64,000 nucleotides of DNA from Paguma larvata (taxonomy: Eukaryota; Chordata; Mammalia; Carnivora; Viverridae), in NCBI GenBank assembly GCA_030068075.1, contig CM057826.1:47150558-47214557 (forward strand), given 5' to 3'. A program made the position numbers and the translations under genes. Shown in pieces: positions 44,181 through 56,094 of the stretch. A model generated the notes under the pieces. The model saw only the letters and a program-made list of their open reading frames with translations. It did not search any database and was not told the origin of the DNA. Position 1 is the first letter of the stretch, and each line of letters opens with the position of its first letter.

Positions 44181-45025
44181 GCTGAAAGGAGCTTTTGCTT
44201 GCCCTTTGGAGGCTTTGTCCTGCTTGAGGAATGGATTCAAGATCTGGGCACAATGTATGATTTTTCTCTTGATGGTTTTGAAATTATAGCTTTTTATAAC
44301 TTTTTCAATCTTGTTTTATGAACCTGGTTCATAAACCTTATTCATAGTTCTCTGCTTGCTTTCCCCCTGTAATCAACAGCAGACTCCTGCAAATGTAAGT
44401 TCCAAAAGTTTTTCTTTAACCAGTAGAATTGCAAGGAATTTTGATGGAGTTAGGACTTGCCTCCCCCTTTCCTCCTTCCTTTCTTACTATGAAACTGTAA
44501 GAGAAAGGCTCACTAGCATAAAGGAAATGGAGTAAGTCCATTTTAAATTTGCATTTCAAATTAACTCCCAAAATGAAAGCCTCACACTCAGCCTTGACCC
44601 TATGGGCTTAGGAAGACCACTTCGGCTTCTTAGAGGACAGGAGAAAGAGGCAGAAAGGTGGCCAGGATAGAATAGTGAGGATAAACCTCTAATGGATATG
44701 ATCCAAACTGCAGTAAATTTACAAATTCCCTGCCTTAGTTTCTTCACATGCAAAGTTCTTCTTGCAAGGATCAGTCAATGAGTTATTTCCTAAATTTTAT
44801 TCCTAAAGAAGCTGTTTGTTGTTTAGAATAAAAACAAACAAACAAGAAAAAAAAAACAAATAGACCTTGCTTCCCCCAACACCACCCCACCCTAAACTGC
44901 TGTCGTTCTTACTGAAATTCTTGTTGCTCTTCTTTGCTTTAACAGCGGTGAGATTCAAAATATTTTCCGTTTGTTTTTTTGACTTCCAGAATGCCAAATG
45001 AGATTACAAAGGATCTATGTGTCTA
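44181..45025. other. Single-copy-looking DNA
   Basis: A-rich run at 44828-44860. No open frame above 65 codons. Confidence 0.35.
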
Positions 45026-45029
45026 AAGA

Positions 45030-45680
45030 GAATAATCTACCATGCTCAGAGTTTCTAGGAGGTAAGGGGGGAAAATGCTTCTTCGTCACTTGCAATGTCT
45101 AGTACAACGTTCCCTCTTGGAGGCTTGCCCTCAATGAGGCAGGCTGAGGTGGTGTCCTGTCTTATCTAGGTAAAGGGCAGGCCTTGTCCAATTAGAGATT
45201 TAATTTTAAATAAAAACGCCAGAGCTTCAGATTTACTTTTTAAAGCCCCATTGGGTGTGATTGCATTCTGGGGACATAAGATGGGGCTAAAAACTCTCCA
45301 AAGCTGCTATTCTAGGTGTCTAAACTCACTTGCTAAGATCACAGCAGGGACCACAGACGTCACACCTGGAATCTGGAATGAGCATTAAAATTGGCAAGGC
45401 TGCAGAGGCATTAGTAAACATTATTAAGAATTCCATGCAGGCAATTAGACTCCAACAATATCTTTGGAGTGGGTGTTTTTTCCCTTTTCTTTCTTCCTTT
45501 TTTTTTTTTGCATCTTTATTTCTATCTTGCTAATGAGAGAGTAATGAGCCACATACTTGTTACCTAGAAGGAATATCTTGGCAAAGCTCTAGTGAACTTA
45601 AAAACAGTATTTACAAACTGATTATTGTCCGCATTCATTATAAATTTTAAATTAGAAGGAATTGTAATAAAGAGAGCCAG
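45030..45680. promoter_or_regulatory. Candidate conserved non-coding element
   Basis: About 650 bp free of repeats. It has an inverted pair of T-box-like half-sites ('aggtgtc' at 45314-45320 and 'tcacacct' at 45360-45367), a CRE-like 'gacgtcac' overlapping the second, homeodomain-type 'caattaga' twice (45189 and 45440), an NFI-like half-site 'ttggca' (45392-45397), and a T-rich run at 45487-45510. Base mix differs from neighbouring repeats. Activity and conservation are inferred. Confidence 0.35.
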
Positions 45681-45689
45681 GAAACGAGT

Positions 45690-46380
45690 TGCTCCTTACT
45701 TGGAGGTTTCATGGGCTCTTAAACAGTGAAATGCTAAGATTTCTGCCACTGCTGAACTGGCAATGGGAGATGTCTGTGGACTCCAGAGGAGAACGTCTCA
45801 CAGCTCTGGATTTGTTTATTCCCCTTCTTTGTTTCATACAACACGAGTGTCCTAACTCACATTCAGGGCAACGATGTCTGGTATATATCGTCGAAAGATT
45901 GGCTTTCTATTGAAAACACATCAGATTTTGCCCAGTCTCCACTCACTCGCGCCATCCCATCCCTTCCTGTTTACTTATTTGTTTCCTTCCTAAGCTCCCT
46001 TGTCCAAAAGAAGGAGAAAATTTGGTTAATATGACCAGGCTTTTGACCATGGCCCTTCCCTCCTTGCCTGAAGGGCTATGCTTCCCACTGACCTGCAGGG
46101 ACAAGGAGATAGACATGCCAACCCTTCACAGAAGCTCCATTTTGAGTCCTAAAGCCATGTGAAAGAGCTAGGAAAAGATGAGCTTTACGGCCTTTCTCTC
46201 TTCTCCTTTAAATTCCCTTTGGCTGTGATAGAAAAATTGGAGAAGTACAGCCCTGCTACCCAGCGTCACTTTCCCCTTCTCATTGCCTTGCTTTACTTAC
46301 TCTTATTATTTTTGTTTTGGTTTGGTTTAGCATCTGAGTGTTCTTCTTGCTCACCTGTGGAGGTCAGTTTGGGCTAAGTA
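45690..46380. other. Single-copy-looking DNA
   Basis: Two frames of 72-74 codons (45689-45913 and 46159-46377) are not supported by any domain. Confidence 0.35.
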
Positions 46381-46700
46381 ATTTACATGCGTTATTTCAT
46401 TTGATACTCATGATGGCTAAGGAAGCTGAGGCTTAGGGAGCTTTAAAAAGTTGATGAAGTGGGTTTTTTTTTTTTTAAACGTTTATTTATTTTTGAGAGA
46501 CATAGAGACAGAGCGTGAGCAACGGAAGGGCAGAGAGAGGGAGACACAGAATCTGAAGCAGGCTCTGAGCTGTCAGCACAGAGCCCGACGTGGGGACTCT
46601 AACTCACAGACAGCGAACCGACTGAGCCACTCAGGCGTCCCGAAGCAGGGGTTTTAACCTAAGAAGTCAGACTTCAGAATCCTTGCTCAAGTGTCAGTTG
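46381..46700 (-). repeat. MIR, antisense, split by a SINE
   Basis: 'ttacatgcgttatttcatttgatactcatg' and 'ggaagctgaggcttagggagc' precede the SINE; 'ttttaacctaagaagtcagacttcagaatcc' follows it. Confidence 0.62.
46469..46641 (-). mobile_element. Felid tRNA-Lys SINE inside MIR
   Basis: A minus-strand copy with a deletion across the A-box/B-box join ('cacagacagcgaaccgactgag'). Target-site duplication 'gaagtgggtttt' against 'gaagcaggggtttt' (46642-46655). Confidence 0.9.
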
Positions 46701-47245
46701 AATTGAAGCAAACACTCTTAGATGCATATACTGTATATTGTTTCTCTAAACTGAATGGATTTATTAAAATACTTTCTGCCACTTAAGGAGTGAACTGATG
46801 GGCAGAAGGAGTACTGAAATGGACACAGGAGTCTAGAATGGGACACACTGGTTTCTAAATATTGGGTTCCTATATCTAGAAAGCAGATGAGTCCTAGTGA
46901 CTGAAACAAAACAAAATAAAAACCAAAACAACTTACAGCGTGTCTTCTCCTCTGTGTGGAAGATCCACTTGCATCTGGTTCTTTTGAGTTGTATTAACAA
47001 GTCCTATTGCTCTGTAATCTCTGACAGTAGCTATGTATCAACATGCTTGGGTTAGTGATCAGGAAACATTGGTTTCACAGGACCTTGAACCAAGTTGCCG
47101 ATTGACACAAAGTGTAGGTACAATATGTCCTACGTGTAGTTCTCCTCTGGGAATATGCCTGATCTGGAAGTCAGGAGACTTCTGGCGAATTTGGAACAGT
47201 TGGAAAAGCCTTCATTCATTTCAAAGAATAAAAGCAAATTATTTT
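46701..47245. other. No gene or repeat recognised
   Basis: A 139-codon frame at 47033-47452 reads into the SINE that follows and ends in its tail, so it is not a gene. Confidence 0.45.
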
Positions 47246-47246
47246 A

Positions 47247-47436
47247 GGGTATCTGGGTGGCTCAGTCGTTTAAGCATCCGACTCTTGATTTCAGGTCGGT
47301 TCATGATCTCAAGGTTTGTGAGATCAAGCCCTAGATGGGGCTCCTCACTGTCAGCACAGAGATTCTCTCTCACCTTCTCTCTCTGTCCCTCTCCCACTTG
47401 TGTTCTCTCTCTCTTTCTCAAAAAAAAAATAAAAAA
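47247..47436 (+). mobile_element. Carnivore tRNA-Lys SINE
   Basis: A plus-strand copy with head 'gggtatctgggtggctcagtc', a CT-rich part and an A tail at 47420-47436. The middle is shortened. Confidence 0.9.
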
Positions 47437-47454
47437 GTATCTCTTGTGTTAACT

Positions 47455-47900
47455 AATTAAGAACATATGGCTTTGGAGACACCCATAAGATCCAATTTAA
47501 ACCCTTGCTTGGCATCTTAGTGGTATGTGATTTTATTTTATTTATTTTATTAAAATTTTTAAAATGTTATTTATTTTTGAGAGACAGAGAGGGAGAGAGA
47601 GAATTCAAAGCAGGCTCCAGGCTCTGAGCTATCAACAGAGCCCGACGCAGGGCTTAAACTCACAAACCACGAGATCATGACCTTAGCTGAAGTCGGCCAC
47701 TTAACCGACTGAGCCACCCAGGCGCCCCTAGTTGTGTGTGATTTTAGGTATATTCTTTGTTTTGGTTCTGGCACCCATTAAATGGAGATAACAATTCTTT
47801 ATCTCTCACAGAGATATTATGAGGGTAAATGAGATAATGTATGTGAGATGCTTGGCCCAGTTCTGGGAATATAGTAAATGCTCAAGTAGTATTAGCTATG
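47455..47900 (+). repeat. MIR, split by a SINE
   Basis: 'gctttggagacacccataagatccaatttaaaccc' and 'ttagtggtatgtgatttta' lie left, and 'caattctttatctctcacagagatattatgagggtaaatgag' lies right of the SINE. Together they form a sense MIR. Confidence 0.65.
47536..47728 (-). mobile_element. Felid tRNA-Lys SINE inside MIR
   Basis: A minus-strand copy ending 'gccacccaggcgcccc'. Target-site duplication 'tagtggtatgtgatttta' (47518-47535) against 'tagttgtgtgtgatttta' (47729-47746). Confidence 0.93.
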
Positions 47901-48568
47901 ATTATGTGTCCATTTTCCTTGGACACAACGTAATTTTGTTGGTGGTGATATAAGCATATGATAGGAAAGGTTATTTCAAGCTTTTTAAAGGGGTACAAAG
48001 GGACCAATTTAAAGGGAAGTGCAAATCAGTGCAAAGGACATAGAGACATATAAGACAGCCATGGAATGCTAGGAAAGAGAATGCTTCATAAAGAATTTCT
48101 ATCAGCAAGCCAGCACTTTGCCACTAGGTCTAGCACAGAAATGGCCCCAGGTCATTTCCAAATTTGAAAGGAACTAGGTTTGGGAACACTCAGGCATACT
48201 GCAGATGTATGACTAGCTTGGAGGTGGGCTTTACTCTGGTTGGGGAGTCTAAATTTCAGGTGAATGCATCTAGGAGAAAGGCAAAGTAGTAAGTCAGAAA
48301 CCATACAGAAGCAGAAATGAATGCAACACACAGACACAGACACACACACACACACACTAAAATAAGACTTCACATTTATATTGTCTGTTATGGTTTATGA
48401 AATGCTTTTATATTCATTACCATTATGCAGAGTATAAGAAGTCATGAGTCATTAGCTGGGTGAACAGAAACCTTGGAATCTGAAGAGAAAGGCATGACCT
48501 TTAGGAGCGAAGAGATCCATAAGAACAAAGGACAAGTAGGGAAGGCAGGAGACCAGATGTGAAACATC
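47901..48568. other. Single-copy-looking DNA with a CA repeat
   Basis: (CA)n with a few interruptions lies at 48325-48357. Nothing else is called. Confidence 0.5.
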
Positions 48569-48569
48569 A

Positions 48570-48745
48570 ACATTGACAAGGTTACCTTTAATCAAATTAT
48601 ATTATCTTGCTGAGCCTCAGTTTCCTTATTTGCTAAATGGGAATAATTATGGTATCTACCTTACCAGGTTGTCATTAAGGTTGGATGAAGCAATGAATAC
48701 AAAATGCTTAATGTTAAGTAAGTTCTTACATAGTCCTGAACTGTC
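48570..48745 (+). repeat. MIR
   Basis: 'ctgagcctcagtttccttatttgctaaatgggaataattatgg' is the conserved sense MIR core. Confidence 0.75.
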
Positions 48746-49470
48746 CATCGTGAGGAATGTCTGGGATGTTTAGTGAGGACAGGTACTTGGAAACAGATTC
48801 TGAGAGCAATGAAGAAAAGAGAAAGAGAGGGGTGGGGAAGGAAGGTGAACAAAAACAATTGTCCTACTTCATAGTTTTGGCCTAATTTTGGAATTAGCAA
48901 AGCTATAGGCAGGACTGGACTCCTTGTCTAATTTTCTTCTGTATCAGTCTTACTTTCTAATTAGTGGGAAAGTTTAAGAGACCTGTGTACCCCCACAGAC
49001 TGTGTCTGGCACACCAGACATCTATCTGACCTCACTTTGTCTCGGTGAATTCCTAATGCAAACCACTATGTTCTTGGTATGAGATCTCAGGCCTCTGCAG
49101 AAGATTAACCTGAAACATCCTTTCCCTCTGGTTTAGAGAGGAGAAGATATTTCTGCACATTTCTAAAGAATTTGGCAGTGCTTGTTGGAAATACCGCTGA
49201 GTGGCCAGAGCTTTGGCCAGACCTGGGAGCACACTCTGAAAGTTTCCTTGGGGAGTAAGAGCTTACCCCTGATTTTAGGTCTTACTAGATCTCTGGTAAG
49301 GCATCTCTATCTCTTAGTTAGGTGACAGTGTTCACCAGCAGTGTTCTCAACAACTTCTGATTGTGATCATCATCAGGATGCCCATGGCTACCCCTTTTCC
49401 ACTCCCACTTCTAGAACTCTCCTTCTCGAGACTGGATCTCATTAACAGTTTTCTTCTTCTCACTGTCTTT

Positions 49471-49523
49471 CCATCTGTCCATCCATCCATCTATCCATCC
49501 ATCCATCCATCCATCCATCCATC
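49471..49523. repeat. (ATCC)n tetranucleotide repeat
   Basis: About 13 units with two interruptions near the left end, and an uninterrupted run of 8 to 9 at the right. Confidence 0.95.
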
Positions 49524-52045
49524 AAACCCTTCATTTAACATTAATGCTTACTTTATTCATATTAGACTTTTTCCCTGCTTTGAAAAACTCTTCATTGTGA
49601 CTTCTACTGCTAACCTCTATGGACTTGTCAATTTCCCTGTTTTTGTTTTTGTTTTTGTTTTGTCCTCTTCCAACCTCTTTAAATTTAGTAGATTTCTGGA
49701 TCTCATCAACTTGCTCTTCTCATGTCTCATGGTTATCTAGGCTGATAGTCTAACACTGGCACCCTTAATTTTCAGGAGTGAGGCTTCTAGAGGCTTCAAA
49801 GAAGTACTGAATTTTGGAAATATGTTGAATTTTTCCTTCACTTTAAGTGAAGAAAACAAGCTTGCTTGCCCAGTCTTTAGAATGGAGTCTGAAAATTGGA
49901 GCTTGGGTGGCCTGGTCTTTGCTATCAATTGGCAGGCAAGAAAAAAAATGCTGGAAACTTCTTCCTAGTTTTACATTTCTGGGCCCTTTTCTGCAGTCCC
50001 CGAACTATAATATTATCTTCAAAGGGACTAGTTTCCTTTGTGAGAAGAGTAAAGTGACCAACCAAGATGCTGAAAATGCCAGTCATTCTAGCGGATCAGT
50101 TGCTTTTACTGTCTACAGAACAGATGCTATAGAATTTTCATATCCATAACTCCCACATCACCATATCCCATCCTGAGGGGCCAGGGAAGGAACTTGATTT
50201 CTTGAAGTCCAAATCATTTTTTTTTTTAATTGTAAGATCCAGTCTTTATTTGTGTCCAAGAACCTGCAGTGATAATATTGTTACCCATCGATTCTTACCT
50301 ATCCTGTAGTTCCCTTTCTTTAAAAATCCCAACTGCGTGGTCGTTATAAGGAGATGTCTAATTTTGGGAATCTTTTCATTTCAACACATACCTCACACCA
50401 CCACTGACTTGGCTAAATTCAGTCCTCTGTAGAGAATAAAGTCTCTTACTATACAAAATCAACCAGTTCTAGTCTGGTCACCACCACTTGACGGGGCTTG
50501 GACCCAAACCCCAGTGTGGCCTTCCCACCTGTTCCCTGGTTTTCTTGCTCCATTTGTGGTTCTCATAAAGACGGTAAGCAATTAGGCTGTTCAGTTGTGG
50601 CACATGGTAGTGTAAAATTATGGAATTTAGGATTTTAATGAGTTCAGGTGCCATACAAAAAAGAACTCCCCTACTCCTACCCCCATCCCTTGTCCATAAA
50701 ATTATATGGCTTTAGAATTGGGGCTTTTTGCAGCCTGGACTAAGCCATTTTATTTAAAGAAAAAAAATAGGCCAGGGGAAAAAAAGAACCAACACAATTA
50801 TATGCAGATTTGTTCATAAATCAGGCACTGCAACAGCTGTGCGGCACATGCTGGCGATCCTGAGTTTGTTGCTGGAACTTGAAAGATAAACACGAACCTG
50901 TTTCCACAGAGGAAAATCTGTTCACAGCAAGGAGCTGACCCTGTTCTTTAAACAAGGATGATGGTGTGGTAGCCTGCTGTGCCCTGCTCTGTGTTGCTGT
51001 TTGGTGGTGAGGGTCACATAAAGAAGAGAGCAAAGAATGAGAAGCGGTTTACCTGGGGCAAAAGGAATCAGCAACAGACCCCAAACAGTAGGCAGAACTT
51101 GACTCTTCTACCCAGCATTCTGGGGCCCAATTAGCTAGGTCACTGGAGCAGGCCAGATTTTTCTTATGTATTTTCAGAGGTGAAAGATCTTTTGCCCTAG
51201 AGCTAAATAATGTAGAAAAAAGGTATGCAATTTATGATAAAAGAGTAGTTCTGAGACTTATGTCCTTTTAAATATATGTGCATGTCCCCAGAGCTCCTGC
51301 CAAGCCCTGCGCTTGCCCTAGGTGTGTGGAGAAGGGAAGGACAAACAGAGGGGATCCATCTGTTTTAGGATTCACTGCAAGGCTGATTGCTTTTGCTCTG
51401 GCTCAGTGCCAACAGTAACTCATAGCAAAGTCCAGCTGTTCCCAGTCGTTTCCTTGGTCCAGGTATTCCTTTGGGAATGGAATGTAGTGCAATATATTTC
51501 TTAGCTGGCTTTTTGTGGGACTGGGTACCCTGGCTCAACCTGCCTCTGTCTGCTTCGAATGAAAGGAGTAGCATTGCGGGGAATGGTGAGGGTCACTTTG
51601 TGACAATATGGTGGAGATTGATACTTATATCTGTGAGGTCAGTTAATTAACTGGGACTAATGGTGATGTAAACTGCCCGAAGCAGATGTGGCTAACCTCC
51701 TTTCTTCTACTAAATAAAAGGAGACAATTTTGAAGAGAGTCTGATTGTCTTCTTTTCCCTCTATTTTTCCCCTAGACTCTACCTTGGCGATACATTTGAG
51801 AAGAATTAATAATAAGAGGGCCCTTTAGGGAATTTCAGGCTAAAGGCATTGGGTGGTTCTGTGCCTTTCAAGAACTTTTTCTGAACACGGTCCTCTGCTT
51901 TAGGCACTGGCCGAGTAGAAAGGTCTGTTAACACTAGATGATTTCCTCAACCTGGAAAAATGTTAATGATCTCAGAGGCATGACTTTTTGTCCTTTGGAT
52001 GACTACTGTTCAATCTGTCACCCCAAGGCTCAAAAGGAAAACTCA
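49524..52045. other. Long repeat-poor stretch
   Basis: 2.5 kb in which I recognise no SINE, LINE or MIR, unlike the rest of the window. Minor runs are 'gtttttgtttttgttttt' (49640-49660) and T9 at 50218. 50820-51060 and 51590-51720 look less AT-rich and could hold regulatory DNA. No exon is supported; frames reach 100 codons at most. Confidence 0.45.
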
Positions 52046-52054
52046 TATACTCAA

Positions 52055-52096
52055 GACACACATACTCTCACACACACATACACACCCCCCCCCACA
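52055..52096. repeat. CA/C-rich simple repeat
   Basis: Irregular (CA)n followed by a C run of about 11. Confidence 0.9.
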
Positions 52097-52099
52097 CGT

Positions 52100-52640
52100 G
52101 ATGCATCATTATTAATAAATGAACAGAGCTATTTGTTATTTATTATTTAAACCTTCAATACTGGCTGGCCTGAGTGATACATGAAATATAGGCAAGTAAT
52201 TTATTTATTAGGGAAAATAATGATTTTTTTCCCCCACAGCATAACCCTCTCTGACCCAAAACAGCAAGAGCTTTATCAAATACAAATACGATGGCTTGTA
52301 ATTTTAGAGTCTTCCAGAGCATTGTAACTGACAACCTTTTTAACATAAGTACATTGAACAAATAATTTATAGACATATTCTGGGAATATTTTAGGATATT
52401 TTATTACTACTTCTGAAAGCTATGGCATGTTATCGATTTTGTTATATTAATATAACCTAAAAGGGAGGGCACATACTCAGCTCCTAATCCACATCAGCTT
52501 TGATGGCAAACAATATATTTTACTGAAGGGAGCCTTGAACCAAAGCAGTAGAGGTTAACAATTACACATCATAGCAAAAAGTTTAAGATAATGAATTTCA
52601 ATCATTACAGAACTTGCGTTTTGGAGACTGAACCATGTTT
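52100..52640. promoter_or_regulatory. Candidate conserved non-coding element
   Basis: Repeat-free AT-rich DNA with clustered homeobox and forkhead-like words: 'cattattaataaatg' at 52107, 'aagtaatttatttattaggg' at 52194, 'caaataatttatag' at 52359, 'ttatattaatataacc' at 52442. The call is weak and rests on composition only. Confidence 0.28.
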
Positions 52641-53019
52641 TACACACTTAGGGTTTCATCCAAATTTCTCAACCACCATTTGTCAGCATGAACTTTCCTT
52701 TCCTTAAGCCCGCTTCTCTCCTGGCACTTCCTGGGGATTCATAAAGCCTACTTTCTGCTGAAAGGACCACTATTACCTCTTTTCCCAAAACACATTTTTA
52801 GAGTAGGTTTTGGGGGCTCATTTAAAAGAGGTTATTATGTACCTCCTTGTATTACTTCTTTTAGGTGGTCTCTAGATGATTAATGCTTAAGTTATCAACA
52901 TGTTGTTCATATTTGGTATTTTGAAGTCACTATCTCCTTGTTATGTTTTAACCCAGAGCCTTATTAAACACATATAATTGTCCAGATTTCTGACCCCAGC
53001 ACAGAGGCTCCTCCTTAAT

Positions 53020-53400
53020 TTGTCCTCACTATCTTTGGCCCTTAGTTAGAACTCGGTGCTTATGCCAAGCTGTCCTCTTGCTGTCTCTGAAACCCACCCT
53101 GATCTTTCCTGCCTTTATGCCTTTGATGCTGCCGCCCTTCTCTTTTCTGCCATCCCATCTTCTTTGTGCGTGAAGATTTTCCCAACCCCTCCGATACATA
53201 ATTATCTTCTCCTTCTCTGAACCTCTGTATAACTCAGCAGCTCTCCCTTATGATTTAGCACTTTACCATGAGTGGCCTTGAATTAGTCCTGGTATCTCTT
53301 TCACATCTATCATTTATCCTGGATGGACGATGAGTAATTTGAGGAAAGGAATCATCTAGGCTCCATTTTCATTGTAAGGGCACATCGCTCAGGATGCAGC
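53020..53400 (+). repeat. L2 fragment
   Basis: 'accctgatctttcctgcctttatgcc', 'gattttcccaacccctccgat' and 'gatgagtaatttgaggaaaggaatcatc' follow the LINE2 3' end. Confidence 0.5.
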
Positions 53401-53689
53401 TAAGCAGATATTGGCAGCTCAGTCCACACTAAATTCAGTAGACACTGAATTTAATTTATACTGAAATCTAAAGAGGATATACAACAATTTTCAAAGTATA
53501 GCTCAGCCTGTCTCCCTCTAGTCATTCAAAAATTACAGGATGATCAGATAGTCTACAAAATTTTGCTGGGAATTATTATCGGGGATGAACTTTCTTTGCC
53601 TTTATTATTATTACTAATGTAAAAAGAACTCCATTATAAATATAATAAATATTGTTAGACTTGAAAATTTGACAAAGCAAAAAGAAGAA

Positions 53690-54320
53690 AATAAAATAGT
53701 CTCCCAAAATCCCCTCATCCATAGCAAGCACTAAATAACTTGGTATCTTTACCCTTCTGGACTATTTTGTGTGCATATTTGTAGGTTTATGTCTGTGTAT
53801 ACATGCTTTTACGTATGTCGCTATTACTGCCTTCATTCATTCCTTAGGGTAAATTACCAGAAAGAATTTGCTGGGACAAAGGATATCTGTAACATGAAAA
53901 GACAAGTGTGTGTGTATTGAGTTATGTGTATATGTGTGTGTCTAAGTAGGTACTTTGAAAAGGCATCATACACTATGCAGTCTTTTGTAACCTATTTTTC
54001 TGCATGTCAATAATGTAGCTTTCGTGCCTATATAGCAAGTCATTGTACTTTAATTTATTTAACCAATTAATTATTTTTGAACTTTTAGGGTTTTCACCTT
54101 TTTACTCCTAAAAACAGTGCTGAAAATGAGCTTTCTTAGAGGTAAATATTTGTACACATTTTCCATGGTTGCCTCAGGATAGATTCCTAGAAGTGGAATT
54201 TCTAGGGTAAAAGGCCATTCATATTTTAAGACACCTAACACCCATTGCCAAACTGCCTTCAGAAAGGTGGCCTTTATTTATAGTACTAGGGGTGGTATTT
54301 GAAGTGGCCATTTTCTCATC
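53690..54320 (-). mobile_element. Old L1 (L1M-type) 3' end, antisense
   Basis: 'ggataaattaccagaaagaatttgctgggac', 'tttaatttatttaaccaattaattatttttgaac', 'gattcctagaagtggaatttctagggtaaaagg' and 'acacccattgccaaactgcc' are reversed text of an old L1 3' region. A TG-rich insertion lies at 53905-53940. Non-coding. Confidence 0.65.
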
Positions 54321-54805
54321 TCTGCCACTTCAAAGTTATTCCAATTGAACAGGAAGAGCCACCATTAGGAGAGTGTCATAGGGTTTACAATGAGGGAAGT
54401 GAACAACTGCCAATATCTTGCCATTGTAGCTTCCTAAAAGACAGACCTGATTTCCACTCACTTGCTTAACTAAAGTCCCTGTTTGCCTCTGATCAAGTTT
54501 TAACCCCTTGGCTGTATGACTAAGCTCTGCCAACCTGCGTTCCCCCACATCCATGCACTTTAAGCTCCTCCTGTGCTAGGAACCTCACCTGGGCCAGAAT
54601 ACACCCTGCCCTCTTATACCTCTACAGCTTTGTGCGCAGGGGAAACGCTCATCTCTACAGAAGCATTTGTTACAGCTATGGATTAGTCATAATTTAAATA
54701 GTAATAGCCAGTACTTTTCCTGTCAAAAAAGGAAAATAACTATGAGTCAGTGAAAACTCTGTTACAAAATCTCAACTGTTTATTGTCACATAAATAAAAT
54801 AGTAG
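54321..54805. other. No gene or repeat recognised
   Basis: CT-rich in part (54590-54640). Not further assigned. Confidence 0.3.
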
Positions 54806-54809
54806 CTAA

Positions 54810-54980
54810 TATTCCTTCTGTGCTAAGTAATGTGTCATATGCTTTCCTTAGATTATCATCTGTGGCTATATCATCATTCCATATTACAGATTAGGAAACT
54901 AAGATTCAAAAAAATAACTTGTCCAAGGACATGACTAGAAAGTGCCAGACTTCAGATTTGAAACCAGAAAATAATACTGT
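54810..54980 (-). repeat. MIR, antisense
   Basis: 'ttctgtgctaagtaatgtgtcatatgctttcc' and 'acagattaggaaactaagattcaaaaaaataacttgtcc' are reversed MIR. Confidence 0.7.
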
Positions 54981-55244
54981 TAATAATGGTGACAATAATA
55001 CTGTTAACCATACCACATACTGCTGTCTACCAGAGATGCCTCATTGGGTCTCTTGGCAGCCTGCTATGTTCATGCCAGAAACTATCCACAAGATGAAGGA
55101 GTATCTGCAGGCATAAAAACAAAACAAACAAAACAAAAACAAAAAAAAAGGGGCCCTTGTCTTTCTTTGGAATTCAAGATTAAGAAGTATATAGTTCAGG
55201 CTTTAAAGTGAAAAGTTAAAATATCTGGTGGAAACTTTATCTTA

Positions 55245-55615
55245 TCCATGTAAATCAGGGTTTCTTAATAGTGGCACTATTGACATTTTTGAGTAGAGCA
55301 TTCTTTGAAGTGAGGGGCTGTCCTTTGAATTCCCTGGCCCTAATTGTGACAACCAGAAATGTCTCTAGACATTGTAAATACACCCTACTAGAGGCAGGCA
55401 TAATCATTCCCAGGAGACCACAGGTCTAGCAGGAAAAGTGTAGTGGACTTTTGTCATTATTTCTGGCTCTGAGCAGCTGAACCCTTTTCCTGTTATTCTG
55501 GAATCCTCACCATATGGGACGAGATGTTTCTGACCCTCACGATTTGGGGCGGAGGGTGCTATTGGCATCCAGTGGGTAGAATTACAATGGAGAGTCCCCC
55601 ACTATAAAGAATGCT
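55245..55615. mobile_element. hAT-type MITE text in two opposed halves
   Basis: The left part (55250-55420) reads forward: 'tggcactattgacatttttgag', 'gggctgtcctttgaattccctggcc', 'ttgtgacaaccagaaatgtctctagacattg'. The right part (55495-55600) reads in reverse: 'gatgtttctgaccctcacgatttgggg' and 'ctattggcatccagtgggtag' are complementary to the kind of text in the left part. I think both are the same non-autonomous hAT-Charlie family, but cannot name the subfamily. Confidence 0.5.
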
Positions 55616-55789
55616 CTAGTCCAAAATGGCAATGGTTCCTTTACCTTTGTGAGCCCTTCTGACCAATTTCTTGATTTTCAACTTAGGCTAGTTCAGTAAC
55701 TAGGAAACTGACAAAGAGAATCTCATGGTAATGGATACCTTCAGAGTCCGAAAAAATCCAGATGCCCTATAAGAATGCTTTGTACCTGG

Positions 55790-56060
55790 CATTGTTTGGT
55801 TAGTCATGTAGTAGTTATTAAGCATCCTTTACATGCCAGGCACTGTACTAGGTACTGGGAACATAATAGTCAACTTGGCAGACAAGTTACCACTCTCCTA
55901 GTCAAACAGACAGCTGAAGAGTAAGAGTAGAAGCACAGAGTGGGAGGGGCATAGTATTAGGGGATATTTACATAGTTTGAGGGTGTGTTGTCAGAATCCC
56001 CAGAAGAAAAGATGTTTAAACTGAAGTCTGAAAAAGAGGTAGAAGTAATCCAGGAAAGAC
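55790..56060 (-). repeat. L2 fragment, antisense
   Basis: 'catgccaggcactgtactaggtactgggaacataatag' is the reversed LINE2 tail; 'aaactgaagtctgaaaaagaggtagaagtaatccagg' continues it. Confidence 0.62.
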
Positions 56061-56094
56061 TACGAGGAAGAGTATCCTGTGCAAAAAGAACAAA

